A stretch of 42,806 bases of DNA from Myxococcota bacterium. GTDB lineage: Bacteria > Myxococcota_A > Bradymonadia > Bradymonadales > GCA-2716585. The stretch is from the NCBI GenBank assembly GCA_963169075.1, contig CAUJGC010000403.1:1-42806 (forward strand), written 5' to 3'. Positions 17,985 through 26,536 of the stretch are shown piece by piece. Numbering within the stretch: the first letter of the stretch is position 1; each line of letters opens with the position of its first letter. The notes beneath the pieces are model-generated. The model did no database searches and had not been told where the DNA came from. It saw nothing but the letters and a program-made list of their open reading frames with translations. The position numbers were made by a program, and so were the translations under genes.

Positions 17985-18002
17985 GGATTCGCGCGTTTTT
18001 TT
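17963..18002. terminator. Bidirectional rho-independent terminator
   Basis: An 11-bp perfect stem (CGCGCGAATCC/GGATTCGCGCG) with a 5-base loop is flanked by six A on the left and seven T on the right, so it can work in both directions. It follows the stop of the kinase gene (minus strand). Confidence 0.9.
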
Positions 18003-18022
18003 ATACCTGACCCCTCATCCCC

Positions 18023-18676
18023 TCACCCCAGCGGCAGCCCCACGCTCTGGGTGTCCTCGCGGAGGAAGGGGCGCAGCACCTCCAGGAAGTCCTCGCGGCC
18101 CTTCGGGGTGCGGATGTCGAGCTGGGAGACGTCCACGGTCAAGGTGGGGAGCTTGTACTTGTGCTCGCAGACCTGCGCGAAGTTGTCATAATAATGCGCG
18201 AGACCGCGCAGGAAGCTGACGCTGATCGTGCGCTCGGCGGCGCGGCCGCGCTGGTTGATGCGCTGGAGGAGGGTGTTGACGTCGCTGCACTGGAGGAGCA
18301 CCACCCGATCCGGCTGCCGCACCGTCGGCATCAAGGCCCGGCAGTAGTCGAAGTAGAGGTCCAGCTCGGTGTCGGTCATGTGGCCGAGCCCGTGGAGGTA
18401 CTTGGCGAAGACCTCGGGGTCCTCGATCAGGGTCCGGTCCTGCACCCAGTTGGCGCGGTGGAGGTCCACCTGGCGGTGGTGCTCGATCCGGCGGAGCAGG
18501 AACTCCATCTGGAGCGTGAAGGACCAGCGCCGCATGTCGGCGTAGTAGGGCGCCAGGAAGCGGTTATCGACCACAGGCTCCAGCAGGAGCTGGAACCCCA
18601 TGGCCTCGGCGATGAGGTGGGCCGCGGTGGACTTCCCCACCCCGATGTTACCGGCGAGCGCGACAAAGAGCGGCAT
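18023..18676 (-). CDS. Deoxynucleoside kinase (dCK/dGK family)
   Basis: A cytoplasmic salvage kinase that phosphorylates deoxynucleosides with ATP, 217 residues, the usual length. The P-loop is GNIGVGKST (about residues 9-17). EPVVDN follows with the substrate-side Glu, then the DRT motif in QDRTLIED, and an Arg-rich lid RGRAAE. The C-terminal LPTLTVDVSQLDI resembles the end of the family domain. Substrate preference (dA, dG or dC) cannot be read with confidence. It begins 11 bases after the TPR lipoprotein gene and is probably co-transcribed with it, then terminated at the hairpin near 17980. Confidence 0.9.
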   Translation of the reverse strand: MPLFVALAGNIGVGKSTAAHLIAEAMGFQLLLEPVVDNRFLAPYYADMRRWSFTLQMEFLLRRIEHHRQVDLHRANWVQDRTLIEDPEVFAKYLHGLGHMTDTELDLYFDYCRALMPTVRQPDRVVLLQCSDVNTLLQRINQRGRAAERTISVSFLRGLAHYYDNFAQVCEHKYKLPTLTVDVSQLDIRTPKGREDFLEVLRPFLREDTQSVGLPLG

Positions 18677-18687
18677 AGGGCTCCAGC

Positions 18688-19509
18688 TCAGCAGCCGCCG
18701 CGAGCGGCGCGCTTGTTGGCCTTGATGGAGAGGTCCCCGCTGTTGGGCTCCAGCTCCAGGAAGCGACGGTAGCTCTTCGCCGCGTCACAGGGGCGGTTCG
18801 TGTTCTCGTAGAGCCCCCCCAGCGCGAAGTGCGCCATGGCGAAGTCCGGGTCCTTCTGGATGGCCTTCTTGTAGAACTCCTCCGCCCGCTTCTTGTCCCC
18901 GCTCCCGTCGTAGGCCGAGCCCATGTTCATCCAGCCGTGGGGATCGTCGGGGTGGGCCTGGGTGTAGGCCTCGAAGATGGGGAGCGCCTCGTCGTAGCGC
19001 TTGAGCGCCGCCAGCGCGTTGCCCTTGTTGTTCTTGGCCGCCTGGTAGTCCGGCTTCAGCGCGAGGACCTTGTCGTAGGCCTTGATCGCCGGCTCGTAGA
19101 AGCCCATCGAGGCGTAGATGTTGCCCAGGTTGTAGTAGACGTCCACGTCGTTGGGGTCCAGCTCCAGCGCCCGCGCGTAGTCGTCGATGCCCTTGTAGGG
19201 GCGGTGGCGCTTCGTCCAGGCGATGCCGCGGTTGACGTAGGCGTCCTTGAAGTTACGATCCTTCTTGATCGCGCGGCTGTAGGCCCGGATCGCCCCCTTC
19301 CAGTCCTCGCGCAGCAGGAGGTCGTTGCCCTGGAGGAACGCCTCCTGCGCGCCCTTCCGATCGTCCTTGACCTGGGTCCCCAGCGGCTTGTCCGGCTTGT
19401 CATTCAAATCGTGCCCGTTACACCCCACGCTCAGGGCGCTCAGGGCCACCAGCGCCAGGAGCAGCGAGAGGATCGACTTCAAGGAGGAGCGTCGCGCAGC
19501 GGTCGTCAT
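18688..19509 (-). CDS. TPR-repeat lipoprotein
   Basis: A 273-residue protein. The N-terminal hydrophobic signal (about 10-29) ends in SALSVGC, a somewhat degenerate lipobox, so it is probably lipid-anchored and periplasm-facing. Five or six tetratricopeptide repeats follow from about residue 50 to 255 (for example AYVNRGIAWTK, DVYYNLGNIYAS, GWMNMGSAYDGSGD, AMAHFALGGLYENT). TPR lipoproteins are typically scaffolds in outer-membrane or type IV pilus assembly; the partner here is unknown. The protein ends with a CC-free Gly-Cys tail. It is upstream of and probably in an operon with the kinase gene. Confidence 0.85.
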   Translation of the reverse strand: MTTAARRSSLKSILSLLLALVALSALSVGCNGHDLNDKPDKPLGTQVKDDRKGAQEAFLQGNDLLLREDWKGAIRAYSRAIKKDRNFKDAYVNRGIAWTKRHRPYKGIDDYARALELDPNDVDVYYNLGNIYASMGFYEPAIKAYDKVLALKPDYQAAKNNKGNALAALKRYDEALPIFEAYTQAHPDDPHGWMNMGSAYDGSGDKKRAEEFYKKAIQKDPDFAMAHFALGGLYENTNRPCDAAKSYRRFLELEPNSGDLSIKANKRAARGGC

Positions 19510-19641
19510 CGTAAGGAGGCCTCGGCTTGGGTTGACAGAGGACGCGCTCCCTCGTAGAGCGCATAAGCCGCCTGGTCCGGACAGGGCATACTAGCAGGCT
19601 CGCGCCCGCTTGCCTACCCCCCCTCTCGGAGCCTCACCCCC

Positions 19642-20088
19642 ATGCCCCTCTCCCGTCCCCTCCTCGCCGCAGCCGCGCTCCTCGTCCTCGCCGCAGCCCC
19701 CGGCTGCCTGAGCACCGAGGAGGCCCGCCGCCGCGCCGACAGCGCCCCCGATCCACGCCAGGAGCGCCTGGATCAGCTCTGGGCCGCCACCCTCCAGGTC
19801 GCCCGCGAGCGCGCCTGGAGCGTCGAGCTGGCCAGCCGCGAGGAGCTCCTCCTCACCACCGCCTGGGCCGACGAGGACAGCGGCGCCGCCCGGCGCCGCA
19901 CCCGCGTCCTCGCCCTCGTCACCCCCCAGGGCGTCGGCATCAACGCCCACGTCCTCCGGCAGCGGCGCGTCAGCCCCCCAGGCGAGGAGCCCGCCGCCTG
20001 GGAGGACCTGCCCGCCAGCGACGCCGACCGAGCCGAGGAGGAGGCCGTCGTCTCCCGCATCTACGCCCTCTGGCAAGAAGCCTGGTAG
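19642..20088 (+). CDS. Small lipoprotein, unknown function
   Basis: A 148-residue protein. The signal segment (about 6-21) ends in the lipobox AAAPGC, so it is likely a lipoprotein with Leu-Ser after the Cys, which favours the outer membrane. The mature part is Arg/Glu-rich with alternating short strands and helices. I do not recognise the family. Codon use (C-ending) resembles rne and rpoH. It converges on the DUF493 gene with only 2 bp between the stops, and diverges from the TPR lipoprotein gene. Confidence 0.75.
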   Translation: MPLSRPLLAAAALLVLAAAPGCLSTEEARRRADSAPDPRQERLDQLWAATLQVARERAWSVELASREELLLTTAWADEDSGAARRRTRVLALVTPQGVGINAHVLRQRRVSPPGEEPAAWEDLPASDADRAEEEAVVSRIYALWQEAW

Positions 20089-20090
20089 GC

Positions 20091-20375
20091 TCAGAGCATC
20101 ATCCGCACGTCGTCCAGCTCGCGCATCGCCACATAGAGCGCCTGGACCTGGTGGGCGGTCTGCACATAGACCTCCACCGTCACCGCCCGGTGGTTGCCCT
20201 TGCTGCTCGGGCGGCTGGAGGCCCGCACCGCGTCCGGGTAGCCCGACACCTCCCCGGCGACGCGCACCACCGACGCCTCGAAGGCGTCGGTGTTGGCGCC
20301 GATGATCTTGAGGGTATAATGGCAGGGGAAGGCGTGGGTCGCCTCCAGCGAAGGGATCGTCGGCAGGCCTTGCAT
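20091..20375 (-). CDS. DUF493 (YbeD-like) family protein
   Basis: A 94-residue small cytoplasmic protein of the DUF493/YbeD family, with the ferredoxin-like (ACT-like) alpha/beta pattern. It has a FPCHYTLKIIGAN strand near the N-terminus, a helix DAFEASVVRVAG, and the final VEVYVQTAHQVQALYVAMRE region. The E. coli relative sits between dacA and lipB; its function is unclear. The ATG at 20375 is chosen because the family domain starts about there and GAGGT lies upstream; the frame continues further upstream but with low-complexity sequence. It is divergent from rpoH. Confidence 0.85.
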   Translation of the reverse strand: MQGLPTIPSLEATHAFPCHYTLKIIGANTDAFEASVVRVAGEVSGYPDAVRASSRPSSKGNHRAVTVEVYVQTAHQVQALYVAMRELDDVRMML

Positions 20376-20468
20376 GATGACCTCGGGAATGGGGGCGGCA
20401 GAAGGCGCTTTCTCCTTCCGCCGGAGAGCCGCAGCCGCGACCCTCTGCTCAGATCCAACGCCCCAGGA

Positions 20469-20494
20469 CTTGAAGATAGTCGCCGGGGATCCAT
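20469..20494 (+). promoter_or_regulatory. Sigma-32-like promoter upstream of rpoH
   Basis: CTTGAA (20469-20474) and ATCCAT (20489-20494) are separated by 14 bp. They resemble the heat-shock consensus CTTGAA-N13/15-CCCCAT, matching all six positions in the first box and four of six in the second. The site would start transcription about 120 nt before the rpoH ATG. Position and strand suit autoregulation, but it is a motif match only. Confidence 0.4.
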
Positions 20495-20620
20495 CTTTAT
20501 GCTGTTGTGCCCTCGCCGCCTGGCCGCCAGGATGCGGGGGGACGCGACGGTAGCGCCTCCGGCGCCCCCAGCGCAAGCCCTCTCGGCACGCAGACCCACG
20601 ACCCCAGGCACGAGGACCGG

Positions 20621-21670
20621 ATGGGACACGTCGAAGCCTACACCCCCGACACCGAGCTGCTCCAACCCGACGCCGAGCTGCTCGACACGGACGACGCCCA
20701 GGAGGGGTCCAGCGGGGAGGACGACGCCCTCATCGTCGAAGCCGACGACGTCAACCCGCAGGTCTCCTTCGAGGAGCTCTCCCTCTCCGTCCTCGGCACC
20801 GAGCTGCCCGTCCACGCCGACCCCCTCAGCGCCTACCTCGCCCGGCTCCGCGCCGTCGAGCCCCTCCCCGCCGAGGAGCAGCAGGAGCTGGCCATCCGCT
20901 ACCGCGAGAGCGAGGATCTGGAGGCCGCCCGGATGCTCATCCTCACCAACCTCCGCCTGGTGGTGAAGATCGCCCGCGAGTACCAGCGGCGCTGGGCCAA
21001 CCTCCTGGATCTCATCCAGGAGGGCAACGTCGGGCTCGCAGAGGCCGTCAAGCGCTACGATCCCTACCGCGGCGTCAAGTTCACCTCCTACGCCCAGTAC
21101 TGGATCCGCGCGATGATCCTCAACTACCTCATGAACCACTTCCAGCCGGTCAAGATCGGCTCCACCCGCGCGGGCCGTAAGCTCTTCTACAACCTCAAGA
21201 AAGCGCGCGAGGAGCTGCGGCGTCAGGGCTTCCACGCCACCCCCAAGGCCATCGCGGACTACCTCGGCGTGGACGAGGCCGAGGTGGTGCGCGTCAGCGA
21301 GTACCTCGACGCCCCGCCCGTCTCCATCGACGCCCGAGCCCCCGGCCACGAGAAGACCACCTACGGGGATCTCCTGCCCTCCGAGGGGGGCAACCCCGAG
21401 GAGCGCGCCTCCGAGGTCGAGACGACCGCGCAGCTCCACGAGACGATCCGCCTCTTCGGAGAGACCCTGGACAAAGACCGCGAGCAGGCCATCTGGTACG
21501 AGCGCATGATCGCTGAAGAGCCCCGCTCCCTGGTGGACCTCGGGGAGCGCTTCGGCGTCTCCAAAGAGCGCATCCGCCAGGTCGAGGTCCAGATCCGCAA
21601 CAAATTCAAGACCTTCCTCCTGGAGCGTCACGGCGAGGACGTCCACTTTGAGTTCATGAACGACCTGTGA
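20621..21670 (+). CDS. rpoH: RNA polymerase sigma factor, RpoH (sigma-32) type
   Basis: A heat-shock-class sigma factor, 349 residues, longer than E. coli RpoH because of an acidic N-terminal extension (about 60 residues, rich in Asp/Glu). Region 2 is clear: MLILTNLRLVVKIAREYQ, then LLDLIQEGNVGLAEAVKRYDP and FTSYAQYWIRAMILNYL. The RpoH box RKLFYNLKK starts at R186, which separates it from RpoD and RpoS types. Region 4 has LVDLGERFGVSKERIRQVE, the helix-turn-helix for -35 recognition. The start ATG has GAGGA upstream. The AbrB/Doc cassette follows 20 bp downstream, perhaps co-transcribed, which would place the toxin cassette under heat-shock control. Confidence 0.92.
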   Translation: MGHVEAYTPDTELLQPDAELLDTDDAQEGSSGEDDALIVEADDVNPQVSFEELSLSVLGTELPVHADPLSAYLARLRAVEPLPAEEQQELAIRYRESEDLEAARMLILTNLRLVVKIAREYQRRWANLLDLIQEGNVGLAEAVKRYDPYRGVKFTSYAQYWIRAMILNYLMNHFQPVKIGSTRAGRKLFYNLKKAREELRRQGFHATPKAIADYLGVDEAEVVRVSEYLDAPPVSIDARAPGHEKTTYGDLLPSEGGNPEERASEVETTAQLHETIRLFGETLDKDREQAIWYERMIAEEPRSLVDLGERFGVSKERIRQVEVQIRNKFKTFLLERHGEDVHFEFMNDL

Positions 21671-21690
21671 GGGCTGTTTGAGGAGCGCGC

Positions 21691-21915
21691 ATGCACACCA
21701 AGCTCTGCATCATCGGGGATCAGCTCGGCCTCATCCTGGAGCCGACGCTCCTGGAGCGCCTGCAGATTGATCAGGACACGCCGCTGGAGGTGAGCATCGA
21801 CGGCGACGCGATCACCCTCCGCCCTCAGCGCGCGCCCGACGCAGACCCGGTGCGCGAGGCGATGCTCCGCGTCTCGGCGCTGCACGCCGCGGCCTTTGAG
21901 AAGCTCGCCCGGTGA
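21691..21915 (+). CDS. AbrB/MazE-type antitoxin of the Doc cassette
   Basis: A 74-residue protein with the SpoVT/AbrB swapped-hairpin pattern: strand KLCIIGDQLGLILEPTLLERL, then QIDQDTPLEVSIDGDAITLR. The C-terminal helix (about 50-74) is the usual toxin-binding tail. It has GAGGAG upstream. Its last codons overlap the GTG start of the doc gene (GTGA). It probably neutralises Doc and represses this promoter as in phd-doc systems, though here the DNA-binding fold is AbrB-like rather than Phd-like. Role assigned from gene order plus fold. Confidence 0.82.
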   Translation: MHTKLCIIGDQLGLILEPTLLERLQIDQDTPLEVSIDGDAITLRPQRAPDADPVREAMLRVSALHAAAFEKLAR

Positions 21916-22301
21916 AGGCGCCTCGATTTTTGACCCTGGACGAGCTTCTCTTGATCCAGCAGCACCAGATCGAGCGCTTCGGCGGGAGCCCCGGGCTGCG
22001 GGACCGCGCGCTGCTGGAGTCCGCAGCGGCGCAGCCCCAGGCGACCTTCGCGGGGGAGTTCATACATGAGGAGCCCTTCGCGATGGCGGCGGCCTACCTC
22101 TTCCACCTGACCTCCAATCACCCCTTCGTGGACGGCAACAAGCGCATCGGCCTGGCGGCGGCGCTTATCTTTCTTGATCTCAACGGCTATCCCATTACTC
22201 AACACACCGAGCAGCTCTACGAGCTCACCATGGCCGTTGCGCGCGGCGAGGTGGACAAGACCGCGCTGGCCACGGCGCTCCGTCACATGGCAGGACAATG
22301 A
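21912..22301 (+). CDS. doc: Doc-type toxin (Fic family)
   Basis: A 129-residue Fic-fold protein. The motif HPFVDGNKR (H70-R78) is the Doc version, with Lys where AMP-transferring Fic proteins have Gly. Doc uses ATP to phosphorylate EF-Tu and so stops translation, by analogy with phage P1 Doc. Other Doc signatures present are an N-terminal GGSPGLRDRALLESAAAQP and GLAAALIFLDLNGY. The start is GTG at 21912 overlapping the antitoxin stop, consistent with translational coupling. All motif residues look intact. The stop overlaps the next gene's ATG (ATGA). Confidence 0.93.
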   Translation: MKAPRFLTLDELLLIQQHQIERFGGSPGLRDRALLESAAAQPQATFAGEFIHEEPFAMAAAYLFHLTSNHPFVDGNKRIGLAAALIFLDLNGYPITQHTEQLYELTMAVARGEVDKTALATALRHMAGQ

Positions 22302-22798
22302 CCCACATCACGCTCCGCGCGGCGACGCCGGGGGATCTGGCGCTGCTCCAGCGCTGGGATGAGCAGCCGCATGTGATCGCGGCGGATCCGAACGACGACT
22401 GGGGCTGGGAGGAGGAGCTGGCGCATGATCCGCCGTGGCGGGAGCAGCTCATCGCGGAGCGGGAGGGCGTGCCGATCGGCTTCATCCAGATCATCGATCC
22501 CGCGCTGGAGGAGAGCCACTACTGGGGGGAGTGCGCGCCGAACCTGCGGGCGATCGACATCTGGATCGGGGAGGCGGAGCACCTGGGGCGCGGCTATGGG
22601 ACGGTGATGATGCGGCTGGCGCTGGCCCGCTGCTTCGCCGCGCCCGAGGTGGAGGCCGTCTTGATCGATCCGCTGGCAGACAACGCCGGGGCGCGTCGCT
22701 TCTACGAGCGGATGGGCTTTGTTTTTGTGGAGCATCGCCGCTTTGGCGCAGATCACTGCGCGGTCTACCGGCTGGAGCGGTCGGCCTGGGCGCCTTGA
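22298..22798 (+). CDS. AAC(6')-like GNAT acetyltransferase, third gene of the Doc cassette
   Basis: A 166-residue GNAT-fold N-acetyltransferase using acetyl-CoA. The acetyl-CoA binding motif A is LGRGYGT; the tail VLIDPLADNAGARRFYERMGF is typical. IGFIQ, a WGE motif, LRAID and the segment order resemble aminoglycoside 6'-acetyltransferases of the AAC(6')-Ib group. The substrate could instead be a polyamine, tRNA-linked amine or protein. The ATG overlaps the doc stop by 4 bp, so it is made with the toxin-antitoxin pair. It could be a detoxifying or modulating third component, or an accessory cargo gene; sequence alone cannot decide. Confidence 0.85.
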   Translation: MTHITLRAATPGDLALLQRWDEQPHVIAADPNDDWGWEEELAHDPPWREQLIAEREGVPIGFIQIIDPALEESHYWGECAPNLRAIDIWIGEAEHLGRGYGTVMMRLALARCFAAPEVEAVLIDPLADNAGARRFYERMGFVFVEHRRFGADHCAVYRLERSAWAP

Positions 22799-22899
22799 GC
22801 GCGCCGCCAGGTCGCTCCTTGCATCCCCCCTCCCGGGGTGCTACACCCCCGCCCCGCTGCCCCGGCTTACGAGGCAGGCTGTGCACGGAGGATGTTGCG

Positions 22900-23175
22900 A
22901 TGAATATGCAGAATGTCGATCTGAAAGAATGGAAAGAGCTGCTGAGCCTGGCGGATGACCTGGAGCCGCAGACGCGGATGCTGCTCTATCAGTACACGAT
23001 GTTCCTCGACAGCCAGGGCCGCTCGTTCACCAAGCCGAACGTGCTGGCGAAGACGCTGAACATGCCGGAGAAGGAGGTGCGCCGGCACCTCCAGTCGGCG
23101 CTGGACGCCCGGTGGCTTGAGGCGATCCAGCACGAGGGGAAGAAGGGCTTCCGGGTGCTGAACCCTCTCTCCTGA
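22900..23175 (+). CDS. Small winged-helix DNA-binding-like protein
   Basis: A 91-residue protein with a helix-turn-helix/winged-helix pattern: helix [15 protein letters not shown], then [19 protein letters not shown] as the putative HTH and [18 protein letters not shown] as the recognition helix and wing, ending with [10 protein letters not shown]. It resembles small MarR/DeoR-like wHTH proteins but I cannot assign a family. The ATG at 22900 has GGAGG 8 bases upstream. An ORF reading further upstream is not supported. It lies between the Doc cassette and uvrB. Confidence 0.8.
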   Translation: MNMQNVDLKEWKELLSLADDLEPQTRMLLYQYTMFLDSQGRSFTKPNVLAKTLNMPEKEVRRHLQSALDARWLEAIQHEGKKGFRVLNPLS

Positions 23176-23190
23176 ACGCTGCCTCAGCCC

Positions 23191-23219
23191 TTGCCTTTTG
23201 TCCGTCCGCGCCGTACCTT
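23191..23219 (+). promoter_or_regulatory. Weak sigma-70 promoter candidate for uvrB
   Basis: TTGCCT (23191-23196) and TACCTT (23214-23219) are 17 bp apart, about 62 bp before the uvrB ATG. No SOS box is evident. Motif match only. Confidence 0.3.
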
Positions 23220-23281
23220 CGTTCAGCCTCGCGCCCCAGGGGCGCCGCAGCGCTCAACCTGACGGCCCGGACGGACACCCC

Positions 23282-25288
<2,007 letters not shown>

Positions 25289-25303
25289 GCAGGGGGCGCC
25301 GGG

Positions 25304-26533
25304 TCAAAAGAACTGCTGCACGCCGAAGGAGACGCCGTGGGAGGTCTCCGCGGCGTGGGCGATGGCGTAGTCCAGGCGGAGGACGAGGCGAAAGATCCTG
25401 GGAGAGATGACGCGGAGCCCGACCCCGCCGCTCATGCAGGGGACACGAGCGAAGGAGGCGAGCTGGGCCGCGTCGTCGGAGACATCGCCGATGTCAAAGA
25501 AGAGGTTGTGCTGGAGGACGACCCAGGAGGTCTCCAGGCTGGGGACGCGGACCTCCGTGTTGAGCTCCCAGAAGCTGCGCCCGCGGAACTGCCCGTCGAG
25601 GAAGCCGCGCTTGTAGTCGAGCCCACCGATGAAGAAGAGATATTGTTCGGCTGAGGTGTTGATATAGCCGAGAGAGAGGCGCGACGCGAGGTTGACCTTA
25701 TAAAAGGGGAGCAGCTTGAAGGCGAGGGTCTCGTGGGTGAGCCGTGAGAAGGAGAGATCGGAGCCGAGGGCGTGCGCGGCCTGTTCGAAGGTGAAGGTGG
25801 CCTGCACGCCATCGACGAGGTAGTCTTCGTAGTTGAGCTGCCCGAGGGTGATCCAGGCGCGAGCGATGGCGGCGCGTGTGTCTTATTCGGCGCCGACCCC
25901 GACGCGCAGGAGCCTGTGCAGCTCGCTCTGGAGGCCGAGGTTGACCTTGAGGCGGTCGAGGGTCCAGGCGCCTTCGAGCTGCCCCTCGGGCGTGTAGAGG
26001 CGTCGGATCTGGGCGAGCGACCAGACATCGGTGCTGAGGAGGAGTCGCTCGTTGAGGAAGCGGGGGTCGCGGAACCAGAGGACGCCGGAGTGGCTGCCGT
26101 TGAGGTTTTGATACTGTCCGCCGACCTCCAGGTAGCGTCCGGCGGTGTTGATGTCGTAGGCGCCGAGGATGAAGAAGGTGGAGCCGCCGCCGCCGCCGCC
26201 GCGCGCGATGGGGAGGAGGGTCCACTTCTCAGCGACGGTGATGACGAGGCGCACCCGTCCGTCGTCCAGGGGCTCGACGCGCTCGGTGACGGCGCTGAAG
26301 ATGCGGAGATTCTTGAGCCGCTGGATGCTCTCCTGGAGGGCGTCCTCCTGGAGGGCGTCGCCTTCGTGGAGGAGCAGCTCGCGCTCTACGACGTCGAGAT
26401 CCGTGCTGGAGAGCCCTTCGAAGTCGATGGCGGCGATGCGGGGTGTCTCTGCGGCGGCCGGTGGAGCGAGGAGGAGGAGGGTGAGGGTGAGGAGGGCTGG
26501 GGTGATGGGGTCGGGGCGTCGGCGGAGGGCCAT
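25304..26533 (-). pseudogene. One-POTRA Omp85/BamA-like outer-membrane protein, split by an in-frame TAA
   Basis: Reading from 26533, the protein has a signal peptide (about 1-28, ending PPAAAE), a POTRA domain (about 30-105, PRIAAIDFEGLSSTDLDVVE then RRLVITVAEKW-like), and then a beta-barrel. After GVGAE the codon at 25885-25883 is TAA. The same frame continues without another stop through DTRAAIARAWITLGQ to the C-terminal GVQQFF, a normal outer-membrane barrel end. So one substitution (for instance TAC to TAA) would restore about 409 codons. It is either a recent pseudogene, a sequencing error, or a read-through case. ATG lies 3 bases after the stop of the HEAT gene. Function: outer-membrane assembly or translocation family, substrate unknown. 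Confidence 0.8.
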
Positions 26534-26536
26534 GGC

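Noticed and set aside
25304-26533. Programmed frameshift in the Omp85-like gene
   Set aside because: Both parts are in the same frame; only a stop codon separates them.
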